This document shows, one piece after another, positions 16,656 to 24,808 of a DNA stretch of 64,000 bases; position 1 is the first letter of the stretch; the number at the start of each line of letters is the position of its first letter. Both the position numbers and the translations under genes were made by a program. The notes below the pieces were generated by a model that searched no databases, was not told the origin of the DNA, and worked only from the letters and a program-made list of their open reading frames with translations. This stretch comes from Streptomyces thermolilacinus SPC6 (GTDB taxonomy: Bacteria > Actinomycetota > Actinomycetes > Streptomycetales > Streptomycetaceae): positions 1,367,144 through 1,431,143 of the forward strand of contig NZ_ASHX02000001.1 of assembly GCF_000478605.2 (NCBI RefSeq), read 5' to 3'.

Positions 16656-18308
16656 GAAGGAACTGCAACACCATCTGCCGGCCCTAGTGCTGTGCCGGCC
16701 TACTTTTTCCGCCCAGCCGCCCGATACTCCGACGGGGGTGCGGGGATCGCGGATGCGTGACCGGAGACCACCTGCCTATCGATGTCCTGCGGTACCCGGG
16801 CTCGTGTCTTCCGCCCGGGCGATCCCGATGGCGCTCGACTCCTCCGTTCTTCCCTCGTAACCCATCACTTGCGAACAGGAACTGCGTACTGCTGATACCG
16901 CGAACTGCTGGTGACCTTGTACAGCGCCACCCTCCGGCAGTCGGCCCCGTCGCCCGTCCTGCGACTGCTCTGGCTCGGGACCCCACCACCGGACTCCCCG
17001 GCGCGCGCGTCCGCAGTCCGACGCCTTCGCCAGGGCACCACTCGATACAGCACTGCTGGTACTGCGACCGCATGAACTGCGGCCTTGCTCACGGCGGCCC
17101 CTCATCACTTCGGGCCACCCGGTCCGGTCGTCAGTCCCGTCACCGTCATACGACAACCTGGCTTCGGAACTCCACCACCGCACCGCCATACAAGGACTGC
17201 TGCCCGGCAGTTCGTGTCTGCCGGGCCCTGTTAGATCTCGGCTACGAGAGAAACCATAACCGAGAGGCCTCCGAATATCTATCCCCGCAACTACAGATTT
17301 CCTGCTGCCGGACGGTGAGGACTCCCGAAGAGCCGATCTGCGCTGATGGGGGGCCGTCCGCAGCGCAGCGTCCCGCCGCACGGACGGGACTCAGAGACAC
17401 CCGTCGAGCTGTCCGTGACGCCGACCGGCGCGGCGCACCGCCGACCGCGATCCTCGATCCCCTCCGGCGAACACGGTGGCCCCTGGGCCGGCGGGCGGAG
17501 CGCAGGCGCGGGCGGGACAAAGGCCGGGGGCCAGGATGACCCTGATGAGCGCGGTGTCCGCCAACGCCACGGCTGTCCGTTCCACCGCGGCCGTTGCCGA
17601 CACACACGGAACCGCACACGTCCTCATCGAAGATCTGCGGCAGCCGAACGGTAGTCGGCCCATGCCCCGGGCGAGCCGCGGACACCGCGGTCCTGACCGT
17701 GTCCGGGCTCGTCACCGACGCTCCTTGCCACGGCGGGGCACCCACACACGGGAACGGACGACCCACCCGTTCACCGTCGAGGTGGCCGTCGGCGGCCGGC
17801 CACCGGCTCGCAGTCGCCGCGCATACGCACCCCACTGCCCCGGACACCCGGGGCGAGGCGTGCGCGCCGCGTCCCGCCCGGTGGTGCCACCGGGCGGGAC
17901 GCCCGTACGGACCGGCCCATGGAATGCGATGCCATGCCGAAGCCTGACGAGCTGATCGCTGTCATCGCCGCCCGTGGAGTCCGGGCGGAGCCAGATGTCC
18001 CTGCCCGTGGTCACCGGTGGTGCTGTCATCACGGGTCGGCTGGCTCCCGAAGCCGTGTGGAGGCAGAGGGTGCCGGAGGCGCTGACGGTGCGTTCGGGCG
18101 ACTTCTCCGCTGTCTTCGACACCCCGCGAAGAAGGACGGCCGCCCACGCATCCGCACTTCCGCGTCGCACCGAGCCCGCAGGGCACGGTGGGGATCCCGG
18201 AGACGGGCGGGATGTACCGCACGGCGATCGAGGACGTCAGCGCCTGGACCGTGGGGCAGTTCAGCCACTGCGACCATCGACCCAACACACCGCGCCAGGA
18301 GCGGCACA
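16656..18308. other. 1.65-kb stretch without a recognisable gene
   Basis: I read both strands here and found no translation resembling a known family and no convincing start. GC content looks lower and more irregular than in the core genes, and open frames show no third-position G/C bias of the usual strength. It may hold decayed genes or unknown short ones. Confidence 0.5.
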
Positions 18309-18350
18309 CAGTGAGGGCCCTACCGGCGTACGCCGGTAGGGCCCTCACTG
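18309..18350. terminator. Perfect 42-base palindrome ending the helicase operon
   Basis: CAGTGAGGGCCCTACCGGCG with one further T (18309-18329) is followed directly by its exact reverse complement (18330-18350), again with GTAC in the middle. It lies 30 bases past the stop of the 102-residue gene, the last gene of the operon, so a terminator is the simplest reading. Confidence 0.8.
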
Positions 18351-18379
18351 TTCCGTTCGGCTCCCGCTCGCCCCGTCGG

Positions 18380-18688
18380 TCAGCCGGACAAGGGGGTGCC
18401 CAGCATTGCGGAAGCCCGCTGCAACGGGCTCTCCACGTGCGCGGGCGCGGCCTCGGGGAGGACGCGACAGGTGAAGCCGAGCCGGGACATGGCCCGGAGG
18501 ACCTCACCGGCACTGAAATCCCGGCGGTCCTGGCGGGTGACGACCTCGCCGACCTGCTTGGCGGGGTAGTGGCGCCGTCCGATGATCACGGACTCGCTGG
18601 TGACCGGTTCGGGCTTGATGCCCTTCATGGATTCCAGTACGCCGCTCTTGGTCAGGTCGAACGGGAAGCGGGCGATGACACAGCGCAT
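18380..18688 (-). CDS. Conserved 102-residue protein of unknown function
   Basis: The product starts MRCVIARFPFDLTKSGVLES and carries SVIIGRRHYPAKQVGEVVT and TRQDRRDFSAGEVLRAMSRL. I recall close homologues as conserved hypothetical proteins in Streptomyces but cannot give a function. It is soluble and mixed alpha/beta in appearance, with no signal peptide. It is the last gene of the helicase-CBS operon, 49 bases after the CBS stop. A deleted relic of the same gene lies in island 1 at 5400-5510. Confidence 0.8.
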   Translation of the reverse strand: MRCVIARFPFDLTKSGVLESMKGIKPEPVTSESVIIGRRHYPAKQVGEVVTRQDRRDFSAGEVLRAMSRLGFTCRVLPEAAPAHVESPLQRASAMLGTPLSG

Positions 18689-18737
18689 GATGCCTCACGG
18701 GGAGAAGGAGAGACGGGGACGACCGCCGTGAAGCGGG

Positions 18738-19142
18738 TCAGCGGGAGAGGGCGAGGACGCCCGGAGCGTTGCCCTGTTCGTCGGCCACGGGCAGGGCACC
18801 GAGCCGGCGGTGCCGCACCGCACGCTCCGCTTCGGCCCTCGCGGTCAGCGGCGGGGTGAAGGGAGCGATGACGTCGGCGACGTCACGCAGACAGATCCGA
18901 TCCGTGTACCCGGAGCTGTCACGAACGGCCGTGAGCCCGGCCCGGGTGACCAGACCGGTACACAGACCGTCATCGTCACAGACGACCAGATGACCCGTAC
19001 GTGCGGCGGCCATCACGGACAGTGCCACCTCCACGGTCATGTCCTCCCAGACCTGCGGTCCTGCCGTGCCCATGGTGTCCGCCACGGTGCCGTGCACGCG
19101 CTGGGCACCCGCCGGGCGGAACTGCGTCTGGACCAGCGTCAA
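18738..19142 (-). CDS. CBS-domain pair protein
   Basis: This 134-residue protein consists of two CBS motifs, which usually bind adenosine nucleotides and sense energy state. The first includes MTVEVALSVMAAARTGHLVV and DDDGLCTGLVT; the second includes APFTPPLTARAEAERAV and RRLGALPVADEQG. The start is TTG 19142, chosen because GGAGG lies at good spacing and no better start is in frame. It sits 46 bases after the helicase stop and before the 102-residue gene. Ligand and partner are unknown. Confidence 0.85.
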   Translation of the reverse strand: MTLVQTQFRPAGAQRVHGTVADTMGTAGPQVWEDMTVEVALSVMAAARTGHLVVCDDDGLCTGLVTRAGLTAVRDSSGYTDRICLRDVADVIAPFTPPLTARAEAERAVRHRRLGALPVADEQGNAPGVLALSR

Positions 19143-19188
19143 AGGGTGCCTCCTGCGGAGATGGGCCGGCTTCCTGAATCAGAAGGTT

Positions 19189-20685
19189 CTATGCCGCCGT
19201 ACCGACGGTCGACTGCCTTACGGACGCGCGGCGGGCCGCCGAAGCGGGGCGGCGTCGGCCACGTGAGGCCGCGCCGTGCTTCTTGGGGCGTGCGGTCACC
19301 GGTGCGGTGATGACGACCGGGACGCCGGAGGGGGCCTGGGCACCGGTGATGCGGTGCAGGGCCGCCTCGCCGGTGCGGACCTGGGTGGTCAGCGGGACGA
19401 TGCCGGCCGCTGCCATGAGGCGGGTCATGGCGCGGCGCTGGCTCGGGGTGACCAGGGTGACGACGCTGCCGGACTCGCCGGCGCGGGCCGTACGGCCGCC
19501 GCGGTGGAGATAGTCCTTGTGGTCGGTCGGCGGGTCGACGTTGACGACCAGGTCGAGGTTGTCGACGTGGATGCCGCGCGCCGCGACGTTGGTCGCCACC
19601 AGCACATTGACGTGCCCGGTCTTGAACTGCGTCAGCGTGCGGGTGCGCTGCGGCTGCGACTTCCCGCCGTGCAGGGCGGCAGCCCGTACCCCGCTGTTCA
19701 GGAGGTGCTCGGTGAGACGGTCGACGGCGTGCTTGGTGTCGAGGAACATGATGACGCGGCCGTCGCGTGCGGCGATCTCGGTGGTGGCCGTGTGCTTGTC
19801 GGCGCCGTGGACGTGCAGCACGTGGTGTTCCATCGTCGTGACCGCGCCGGCCGAGGGGTCGACGGAGTGCACGACGGGGTCGCTGAGGTAGCGGCGCACG
19901 AGCAGGTCGACATTGCGGTCGAGGGTGGCGGAGAACAGCATGCGCTGGCCCTCGCGGCGGACTTGGTCGAGCAGGGCGGTGACCTGCGGCATGAAGCCCA
20001 TGTCGGCCATCTGATCCGCCTCGTCGAGGACGGTGATGCAGACCTGGTCCAGCCGGCACTCGCCCCGGTCGATGAGGTCCTTGAGGCGTCCCGGTGTGGC
20101 GACGACGATCTCGGCGCCACCGCGCAGCGCGCTCGCCTGCCTGCCGATCGGCATCCCGCCCACCACCGTGGCCAGCCGCAGCCTCACGGAGCGGGCGTAC
20201 GGGGTGAGCGCGTCGGTGACCTGCTGCGCCAGCTCACGCGTCGGTACGAGGACCAGTCCCAGCGGCTGCCGGGCGTCGGCGCGCCGCCCGGCCGTACGGG
20301 CCAGCAGCGCCAGACCGAAAGCGAGGGTCTTGCCGGAGCCGGTGCGGCCACGGCCGAGTACGTCCCGCCCGCTGAGGGAGTTCGGCAGGGTCGCGGCCTG
20401 GATCGGGAACGGTACGGTCACGCCTTGCGCACCCAGCGCGGCCAACAGCTCCTTGGGCATGTCGAGATCGGCGAAGCCCTCCACGGCGGGAAGCGCGGGA
20501 GTGATCGTCTCGGGGAGGGCGAACTCTCCCTGGACTGCCGCGGGCCGGCGGCCGTAACCGCCGGAACGGCTCGAACCGCCCGACCGGTTCGGGACCGACG
20601 GACCGAAGCGGCTGCCGCCCCTGCCGGAGTCGGCACCGCCCTTACCGGTACGGATGAAACGGTCGTTCGTACGCGTGCGGTTCAT
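19189..20685 (-). CDS. DEAD-box ATP-dependent RNA helicase, island 2 copy
   Basis: This 498-residue RNA helicase is a close paralogue of 5717-7210. All motifs are intact: PFPIQ, GRTGSGKT, PTRELAQQV, TPGRLKDL, VLDEADQM, SAT and HRGGRTARAG. Differences are concentrated in the basic N-terminal and C-terminal extensions and scattered surface residues. ATG 20685 is preceded by the same GAGGAAGG site. It heads an operon with the CBS gene and the 102-residue gene, and follows a cold-shock gene, the order that island 1 also once had. Confidence 0.92.
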   Translation of the reverse strand: MNRTRTNDRFIRTGKGGADSGRGGSRFGPSVPNRSGGSSRSGGYGRRPAAVQGEFALPETITPALPAVEGFADLDMPKELLAALGAQGVTVPFPIQAATLPNSLSGRDVLGRGRTGSGKTLAFGLALLARTAGRRADARQPLGLVLVPTRELAQQVTDALTPYARSVRLRLATVVGGMPIGRQASALRGGAEIVVATPGRLKDLIDRGECRLDQVCITVLDEADQMADMGFMPQVTALLDQVRREGQRMLFSATLDRNVDLLVRRYLSDPVVHSVDPSAGAVTTMEHHVLHVHGADKHTATTEIAARDGRVIMFLDTKHAVDRLTEHLLNSGVRAAALHGGKSQPQRTRTLTQFKTGHVNVLVATNVAARGIHVDNLDLVVNVDPPTDHKDYLHRGGRTARAGESGSVVTLVTPSQRRAMTRLMAAAGIVPLTTQVRTGEAALHRITGAQAPSGVPVVITAPVTARPKKHGAASRGRRRPASAARRASVRQSTVGTAA

Positions 20686-20850
20686 GGGGAACCTTCCTCG
20701 ATGCGGCACATATCGAGGAATTCCCGCAGCGATGAGCAGCACGGAGAATTGCAAGAACGGGCCGGCGGGACAAAAGCGCATCTGGCCGACGGAAATCCGT
20801 ACGCGCACGGGCGCTCAAATGATTGACGCAAAGCGGACGCAATGTTCGGG
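20686..20850 (-). promoter_or_regulatory. Conserved leader of the second helicase gene
   Basis: This is the counterpart of 7211-7385. It shares GGATTTCCGTCGGCC, AATTCTCCGTGC and GCGGGAATTCCT with that leader while the intervening bases differ. The promoter probably lies within or just beyond it, downstream of the cold-shock terminator. Confidence 0.55.
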
Positions 20851-20970
20851 CGTCCATCGCGATGAAGCCACGACAGGTTGCGCGCACCCTTGGAGGATGC
20901 TTCGCATGCGGTGAGCGCACGCCTTTCCCGGCTGTCACCCACAGGAGAAACAGCCACAGGAAACGCAAGC

Positions 20971-21008
20971 AGCCGGGACCCGCACCCCAAAGGATGCGGG
21001 TCCCGGCT
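20971..21008 (-). terminator. Terminator of the second cold-shock gene
   Basis: AGCCGGGACCCGCA (20971-20984) pairs perfectly with TGCGGGTCCCGGCT (20995-21008). Compared with the island 1 hairpin, stem bases have changed on both sides while keeping pairing, which supports a functional RNA hairpin. Confidence 0.82.
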
Positions 21009-21026
21009 ACGAAGTGCGCGTCAGCG

Positions 21027-21230
21027 TCAGGCGGGAACGATGTTCTCGGCCGTCGGGCCCTTCTGGCCCTGCGCGATGTCGAAGGTCACCTTCTGGCCCT
21101 CGAGCAGCTCGCGGAAGCCCTGGGCGGCGATGTTCGAGTAGTGGGCGAACACGTCAGCACCGCCACCGTCCTGCTCGATGAAACCAAAACCCTTTTCCGC
21201 GTTGAACCACTTCACAGTACCAGCAGCCAT
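21027..21230 (-). CDS. cspA: Cold-shock protein (CspA family), island 2 copy
   Basis: This 67-residue cold-shock domain protein is almost identical to the one at 7557-7760, with RNP1 KGFGFIEQ and RNP2 DVFAHYS. AAAGGAG lies upstream of ATG 21230. It binds single-stranded nucleic acid and probably acts with the neighbouring helicase as RNA chaperone. Leader and terminator are conserved with the other copy. Confidence 0.95.
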   Translation of the reverse strand: MAAGTVKWFNAEKGFGFIEQDGGGADVFAHYSNIAAQGFRELLEGQKVTFDIAQGQKGPTAENIVPA

Positions 21231-21550
21231 GTCTTTTCTCCTTTGGGGCAGTGCCTCGGGGTCCGCACTGTGCGGACCCCGTGTCGCCGCGATGATCACC
21301 CCGCCCGGAAAAAGACCGGATATACAAAAGCGCTTCCAGCGGCACAAGCCGAGCCGGAGGCACTTGAAGTTTTCGGGAACCACAACTGCAACTGGGATCG
21401 ACAGTAGCACGCCTCAGCAGTCTGTGCGCGGAGAAGACTCCGAGTTCACTTATTGCGGCAGAAAATCTGTCAGCATGTTCCGTTTAAATCTCGGTCCGCG
21501 GACACAGATATTGACCCAGCCGGAGCGCAACGTTCCGGGAAGCATGAGGC
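21231..21550 (-). promoter_or_regulatory. Conserved long leader of the second cold-shock gene
   Basis: The leader matches 7761-8075 in the same blocks, including GGAACCACAACTGCAACTG and ATCGACAGTAGCACGCC, and a distal block near 21515-21545. Beyond that the two islands are unrelated, which marks the edge of the duplicated module. Confidence 0.6.
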
Positions 21551-21899
21551 GCGCCGGACGACAGGTCAGATCACGTTCTCAGACCTGCTCACCGATCTCG
21601 GGACCGGCCAGAGCGTCGAACGAGCCTCACGACGGCTACCGAGGTCGCCGGGCTGAACGCGGTGACAGGGGCCGGGCAGGGCCGGCGAGGTGCCCCAGCC
21701 GCGTTGGCCGAAGCGGACCGCCGCCCGCCCGTGTGGCAGATCACCGATCACGTCGTTCCATGTGCCGACGGAGCCGCCCAGTGGTGGACCAACACCAGGG
21801 CCGGTGCGGCACGTGCCCCGGCCCGTACGCCCAAGGCTCCGGCTGCCACCGCAACCCGCCTCGTCGTTCACATCACCGCTGCACCTTTCCCCCGGCCGC
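21551..21899. other. No gene recognised
   Basis: Nothing in this 350-base stretch is recognisable as coding. It separates the cold-shock leader from a decayed oxidoreductase fragment. Confidence 0.4.
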
Positions 21900-22125
21900 T
21901 CGAGACGATCCGCGTTTCGCGACCGGGTGCCGTCCGCGCCGACCAGCAGGCCGGTGACGAGGGTGCCGCCGCTGGCGAACACCACCTCGTGACATCCCCG
22001 AGGGTGCGGGGTCTGCCGGTCCGGGTGCCTCCACTGGACGCTGCCGACCGGCAGCGAGTCGAGCGGGTTCCGCCGCAGCGCCACGCGCCACCGGGCGTCC
22101 GCCCGTACGGTCGTCGCGAAGTTCA
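21900..22125 (-). pseudogene. Remnant of an FAD-dependent monooxygenase (TetX-like)
   Basis: The minus-strand translation contains NPLDSLPVGSVQWRHPDRQT and HEVVFASGGTLVTGLLVGAD followed by GTRSR. The latter is the DG motif region of flavoprotein monooxygenases, usually LLVGADGAWSRVR. There is no N-terminal GxGxxG segment and the chain then becomes unrelated. It is a short internal relic. Confidence 0.55.
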
Positions 22126-22606
22126 AGCCGAACGCGCCCGTCCCGGTCGAGTGTCTCCGCTCAGACCAACAACCTCACACGAGGCCGTGGACAGGGCCCA
22201 TGAGAGCGTCGACAATCTGCGCCAACGTCTGGAAGAGCCGCGCGACCAGCACCCCGGCGTGGACGGCGGGACCTCGACATGATTGCCCCGCGGTTGGACG
22301 AGCCCGACCGAGACCCTGGAACCCCCCGCTACATGATCGAGAACCTGGTCGAACGGTGCGGCGGCGTCCCCGGCGTCCTCGCGGCGGCCCAACTCGTCCG
22401 ATCCACGGTCGCGGCGCTGCTGCCCGGCTCCTGATGCCTCTCCCCGTCGCACAGCCACGTCCGACGTTGCTGCAAAGCCCCTCGCTGAGACGGGAAAAGA
22501 ACGCGATGCCGGGCTCAGTCGCAGCATGAGCGGCGGTCGTGAACGACCCGGACAGATCACCGGTATGCCTCCCGTAACGGTGAGGCAACCTGATGGTTGA
22601 TCAGGC
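22126..22606. other. Unassigned stretch before the Vsr relic
   Basis: No gene is recognised with confidence. A plus-strand stretch ending at 22433 reads YMIENLVERCGGVPGVLAAA, then QLVRSTVAALLPGS and a stop, and may be the end of a decayed gene of unknown family. Confidence 0.4.
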
Positions 22607-23103
22607 GTGGGAATCCAGGAACGCCGCAGAGGGACGCCGGCGCCGGGCGATGCCAACGCGCGGAGGGTCATGATCGCCCAGCGAAGCCGGGACACGGCTC
22701 CGGAGTTTGCACGTCGCCGGGCCGTGCACTCCTTGGGCTTCCGCTACCGCGTGGACCTGCCGATCGTCGGCATGCCACGTCGCCGCGCGGACGTCACGTT
22801 CACGAAGTGGCGCACCGCCGTGTTCGTACAGGGCTGCTTCTGGCACGCATGCCCGAGCCACATGCACGCGCCCCTGCACACTCGGAGTGGTGGCGGCAGA
22901 AGCTTCGGGGCAACGCCCGCCGCGACGAGGAAACCGATGCCCACCTCACGCTGATCGGTTGGCTGCCCCTCCGCATCTGGGAACACGAGACCGTCGACGG
23001 CGCGGTCGAGCGGGTGGCGGCGCTCGCCACCCGAGGACATCCCCGCGCCTTGGCCATCAGCACCTGGACGCCCGTGCTGGAACGGGCAACCGAGGGCGCG
23101 TAA
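22607..23103 (+). pseudogene. vsr: Very short patch repair (Vsr) endonuclease gene, frameshifted
   Basis: The N-terminal frame reads AQRSRDTAPEFARRRAVHSL, RYRVDLPIVGMPRRRADVTF and FVQGCFWHACPSH, the core of Vsr mismatch endonucleases, including the catalytic aspartate in RADVTF. Near 22880 the reading switches frame and continues as SEWWRQKLRGNARRDEETDA and PLRIWEHETVDGAV, the rest of the family. One base change in length would restore a normal enzyme of about 150 residues. No cytosine methyltransferase partner is nearby. A sequencing error cannot be excluded. Confidence 0.8.
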
Positions 23104-23257
23104 AGGAGCGCATGCGGCATGCAAGCAGACGCGGGGCGGGACTCCCTGTCGTGGGGAAGCCCCCACGATGCCAGCACCACTCCAGTGGAGGTGGAAGACG
23201 CTTTGCGTAGTCGGCAGGACAAGGAGGGGAACGGCCTGAGCGGCCCGCCCCTGACCT

Positions 23258-23418
23258 GACATCCCATCAGAGCGAGCGTCAGATGAGCGTCATCTCAGCG
23301 TCAAGACATCGCCCGCAAGGCCCACACCGCACATACCGCCCACCCGCAAAACCCCAGGTCAGGCGTCCTTCTTGACCGGCTCAAGGATCGCCACGCACTC
23401 CACGTGGTGGGTCATCGG
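23258..23418 (-). repeat. Attachment-site copy C with right arm of island 2
   Basis: The stretch 23258-23358 matches 11807-11916, with GCGAGCGTCAGATGAGCGTC, CAGCGTCAAGACATCGCCCG and CCCGCAAAACCCCAGG. Bases 23359-23418 are the 3' end of the intact methyltransferase and share 36 identical bases with copy A. It is the right attachment site in the tandem-integration model. Confidence 0.85.
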
Positions 23419-24693
23419 GAAGAGGTCGAAGGCCCGGAGGGTGCGGGGCTTGTAGCCGGAGTCCTTGAAGTACGCCAGGTCGCGGGCGAGGGCTGCCGGA
23501 TCGCAGGCGACGTACGCGATGCGGCGGGCGCCGAGGGCGGCGAGGTGGCGGACGACCTGCTTGCCCGCGCCCGCGCGGGGCGGGTCCAGGACGATGAGGT
23601 CCACGTCCGTGATGCCCGTGCGCGGCAGGACCTGGTCGACCTTGCCCTGCTCGATGCGCACCCGGTCGTAGCCCTGCAGGTTGTGGCGGGCGTCCTCGAC
23701 GGCGCGCTTGCCCGACTCGATGCCGAGCACCGCGCCCTTGTCGCCGACGCGGTCCGCGAGGGCGCCCGCGAAGAGGCCGACCCCGCAGTACAGGTCCAGC
23801 GCCGTGTCGCCCTTGCGGGGCAGCAGGCCCTGCATGACCGCGCGGACCAGGGTGTCGGCGGCCTTCGGGTGGACCTGCCAGAAGCCGCCGTTGCCGACGC
23901 GGTACGTGCGGTCGTCGGCGCGCTCGCGGACGAAGGCGCGGCCGTGGACGCGGTGGACGCCCCCGTCCTTCTCCTCCACGCGCAGCACCGACACCGGCTT
24001 GTCCAGTTCGACCAGCGGCAGGCGGGCACCCGGGCGCGGGGTGAGGATGACCTGGCGGTCCTGGGAGCCGGTCGCGGCGATCGCCTCGACGGACGCCATG
24101 CCCGGCCACTCGCGCTTCTCCACGCCCAGTTCGCTGACGCCCTCGGCGGCGATCAGGCAGCGGTCGATGGGCTCGACCTCGTGCGAGCGGTGGCGGCGCA
24201 GGCCCGCGCGGCCGGAGGCGTCCACGGCGTACTGGACGCGTGTGCGCCACTGCGGGACCTCGCCCGCCGGCAGCTTGTCGCCCTCGGCGGGGACGACCGT
24301 GCCGTCCCAGCCGGCCTCCTCGGGCGTGAGGCCCGCGAGGCGGTGCAGCTGCTCCGCGATGACCTCGCCCTTGAGGCGGCGCTGGGCGCCCGGCTTGGCG
24401 TGCTGCCAGTCGCAGCCGCCGCAGCGGCCGGGCCCGGCGAACGGGCAGGGCGCCTTGATGCGGTCCTTCGAAGCCTCCAGGACGGTCACCGCGTCGGCGC
24501 GCAGGAAGCGGGACGTCTCGTCACCCTCCGTCACCCGGGCGACGACCCGCTCGCCCGGCAGCGCGTGCCGGACGAACAGGACGCGGCCCTCCTCGGTACG
24601 GGCGACGCAGTGGCCGCCATGCGCGACGGGGCCGACCTCGACCTCGTACTCCGCACCGATCAGCGAGGGGGACTCGGGTGCGTTCTTCGGCAT
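23359..24693 (-). CDS. Class I SAM-dependent RNA (uracil-5) methyltransferase, TrmA/RlmD family
   Basis: This 444-residue enzyme methylates uracil C5 in tRNA or rRNA. An N-terminal TRAM domain (about residues 10-65) precedes cysteines in CPFAGPGRCGGCDWQH, which fit the iron-sulfur cluster of RlmD-type members. The SAM site shows DLYCGVGLFAG, followed by DPPRAGAGKQ, and the catalytic cysteine lies in YVACDPAALARDL. ATG 24693 is the natural start. It ends in PMTHHVECVAILEPVKKDA, the segment used as integration site by the two islands; because the elements supply a replacement end, the gene stays intact. The target nucleotide cannot be told. Confidence 0.9.
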   Translation of the reverse strand: MPKNAPESPSLIGAEYEVEVGPVAHGGHCVARTEEGRVLFVRHALPGERVVARVTEGDETSRFLRADAVTVLEASKDRIKAPCPFAGPGRCGGCDWQHAKPGAQRRLKGEVIAEQLHRLAGLTPEEAGWDGTVVPAEGDKLPAGEVPQWRTRVQYAVDASGRAGLRRHRSHEVEPIDRCLIAAEGVSELGVEKREWPGMASVEAIAATGSQDRQVILTPRPGARLPLVELDKPVSVLRVEEKDGGVHRVHGRAFVRERADDRTYRVGNGGFWQVHPKAADTLVRAVMQGLLPRKGDTALDLYCGVGLFAGALADRVGDKGAVLGIESGKRAVEDARHNLQGYDRVRIEQGKVDQVLPRTGITDVDLIVLDPPRAGAGKQVVRHLAALGARRIAYVACDPAALARDLAYFKDSGYKPRTLRAFDLFPMTHHVECVAILEPVKKDA

Positions 24694-24808
24694 GGCGGGG
24701 TGACTCCAGGGAGAAAGAGGAAGAGGAACAGGGGGGCGCTGCTGGGCTCTGGCGGCCGGCCCGGCTGTCGGCCGGGTGACCAGCCCACCAGTCTACGTCC
24801 CCGCGCCG

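Noticed and set aside
21608..21630. GAGCGTCGAACGAGCCTCAC, similar to the island-end repeat
   Set aside because: It has two or more mismatches and lies away from any attachment-core copy, so chance similarity in GC-rich DNA is more likely than another island end.
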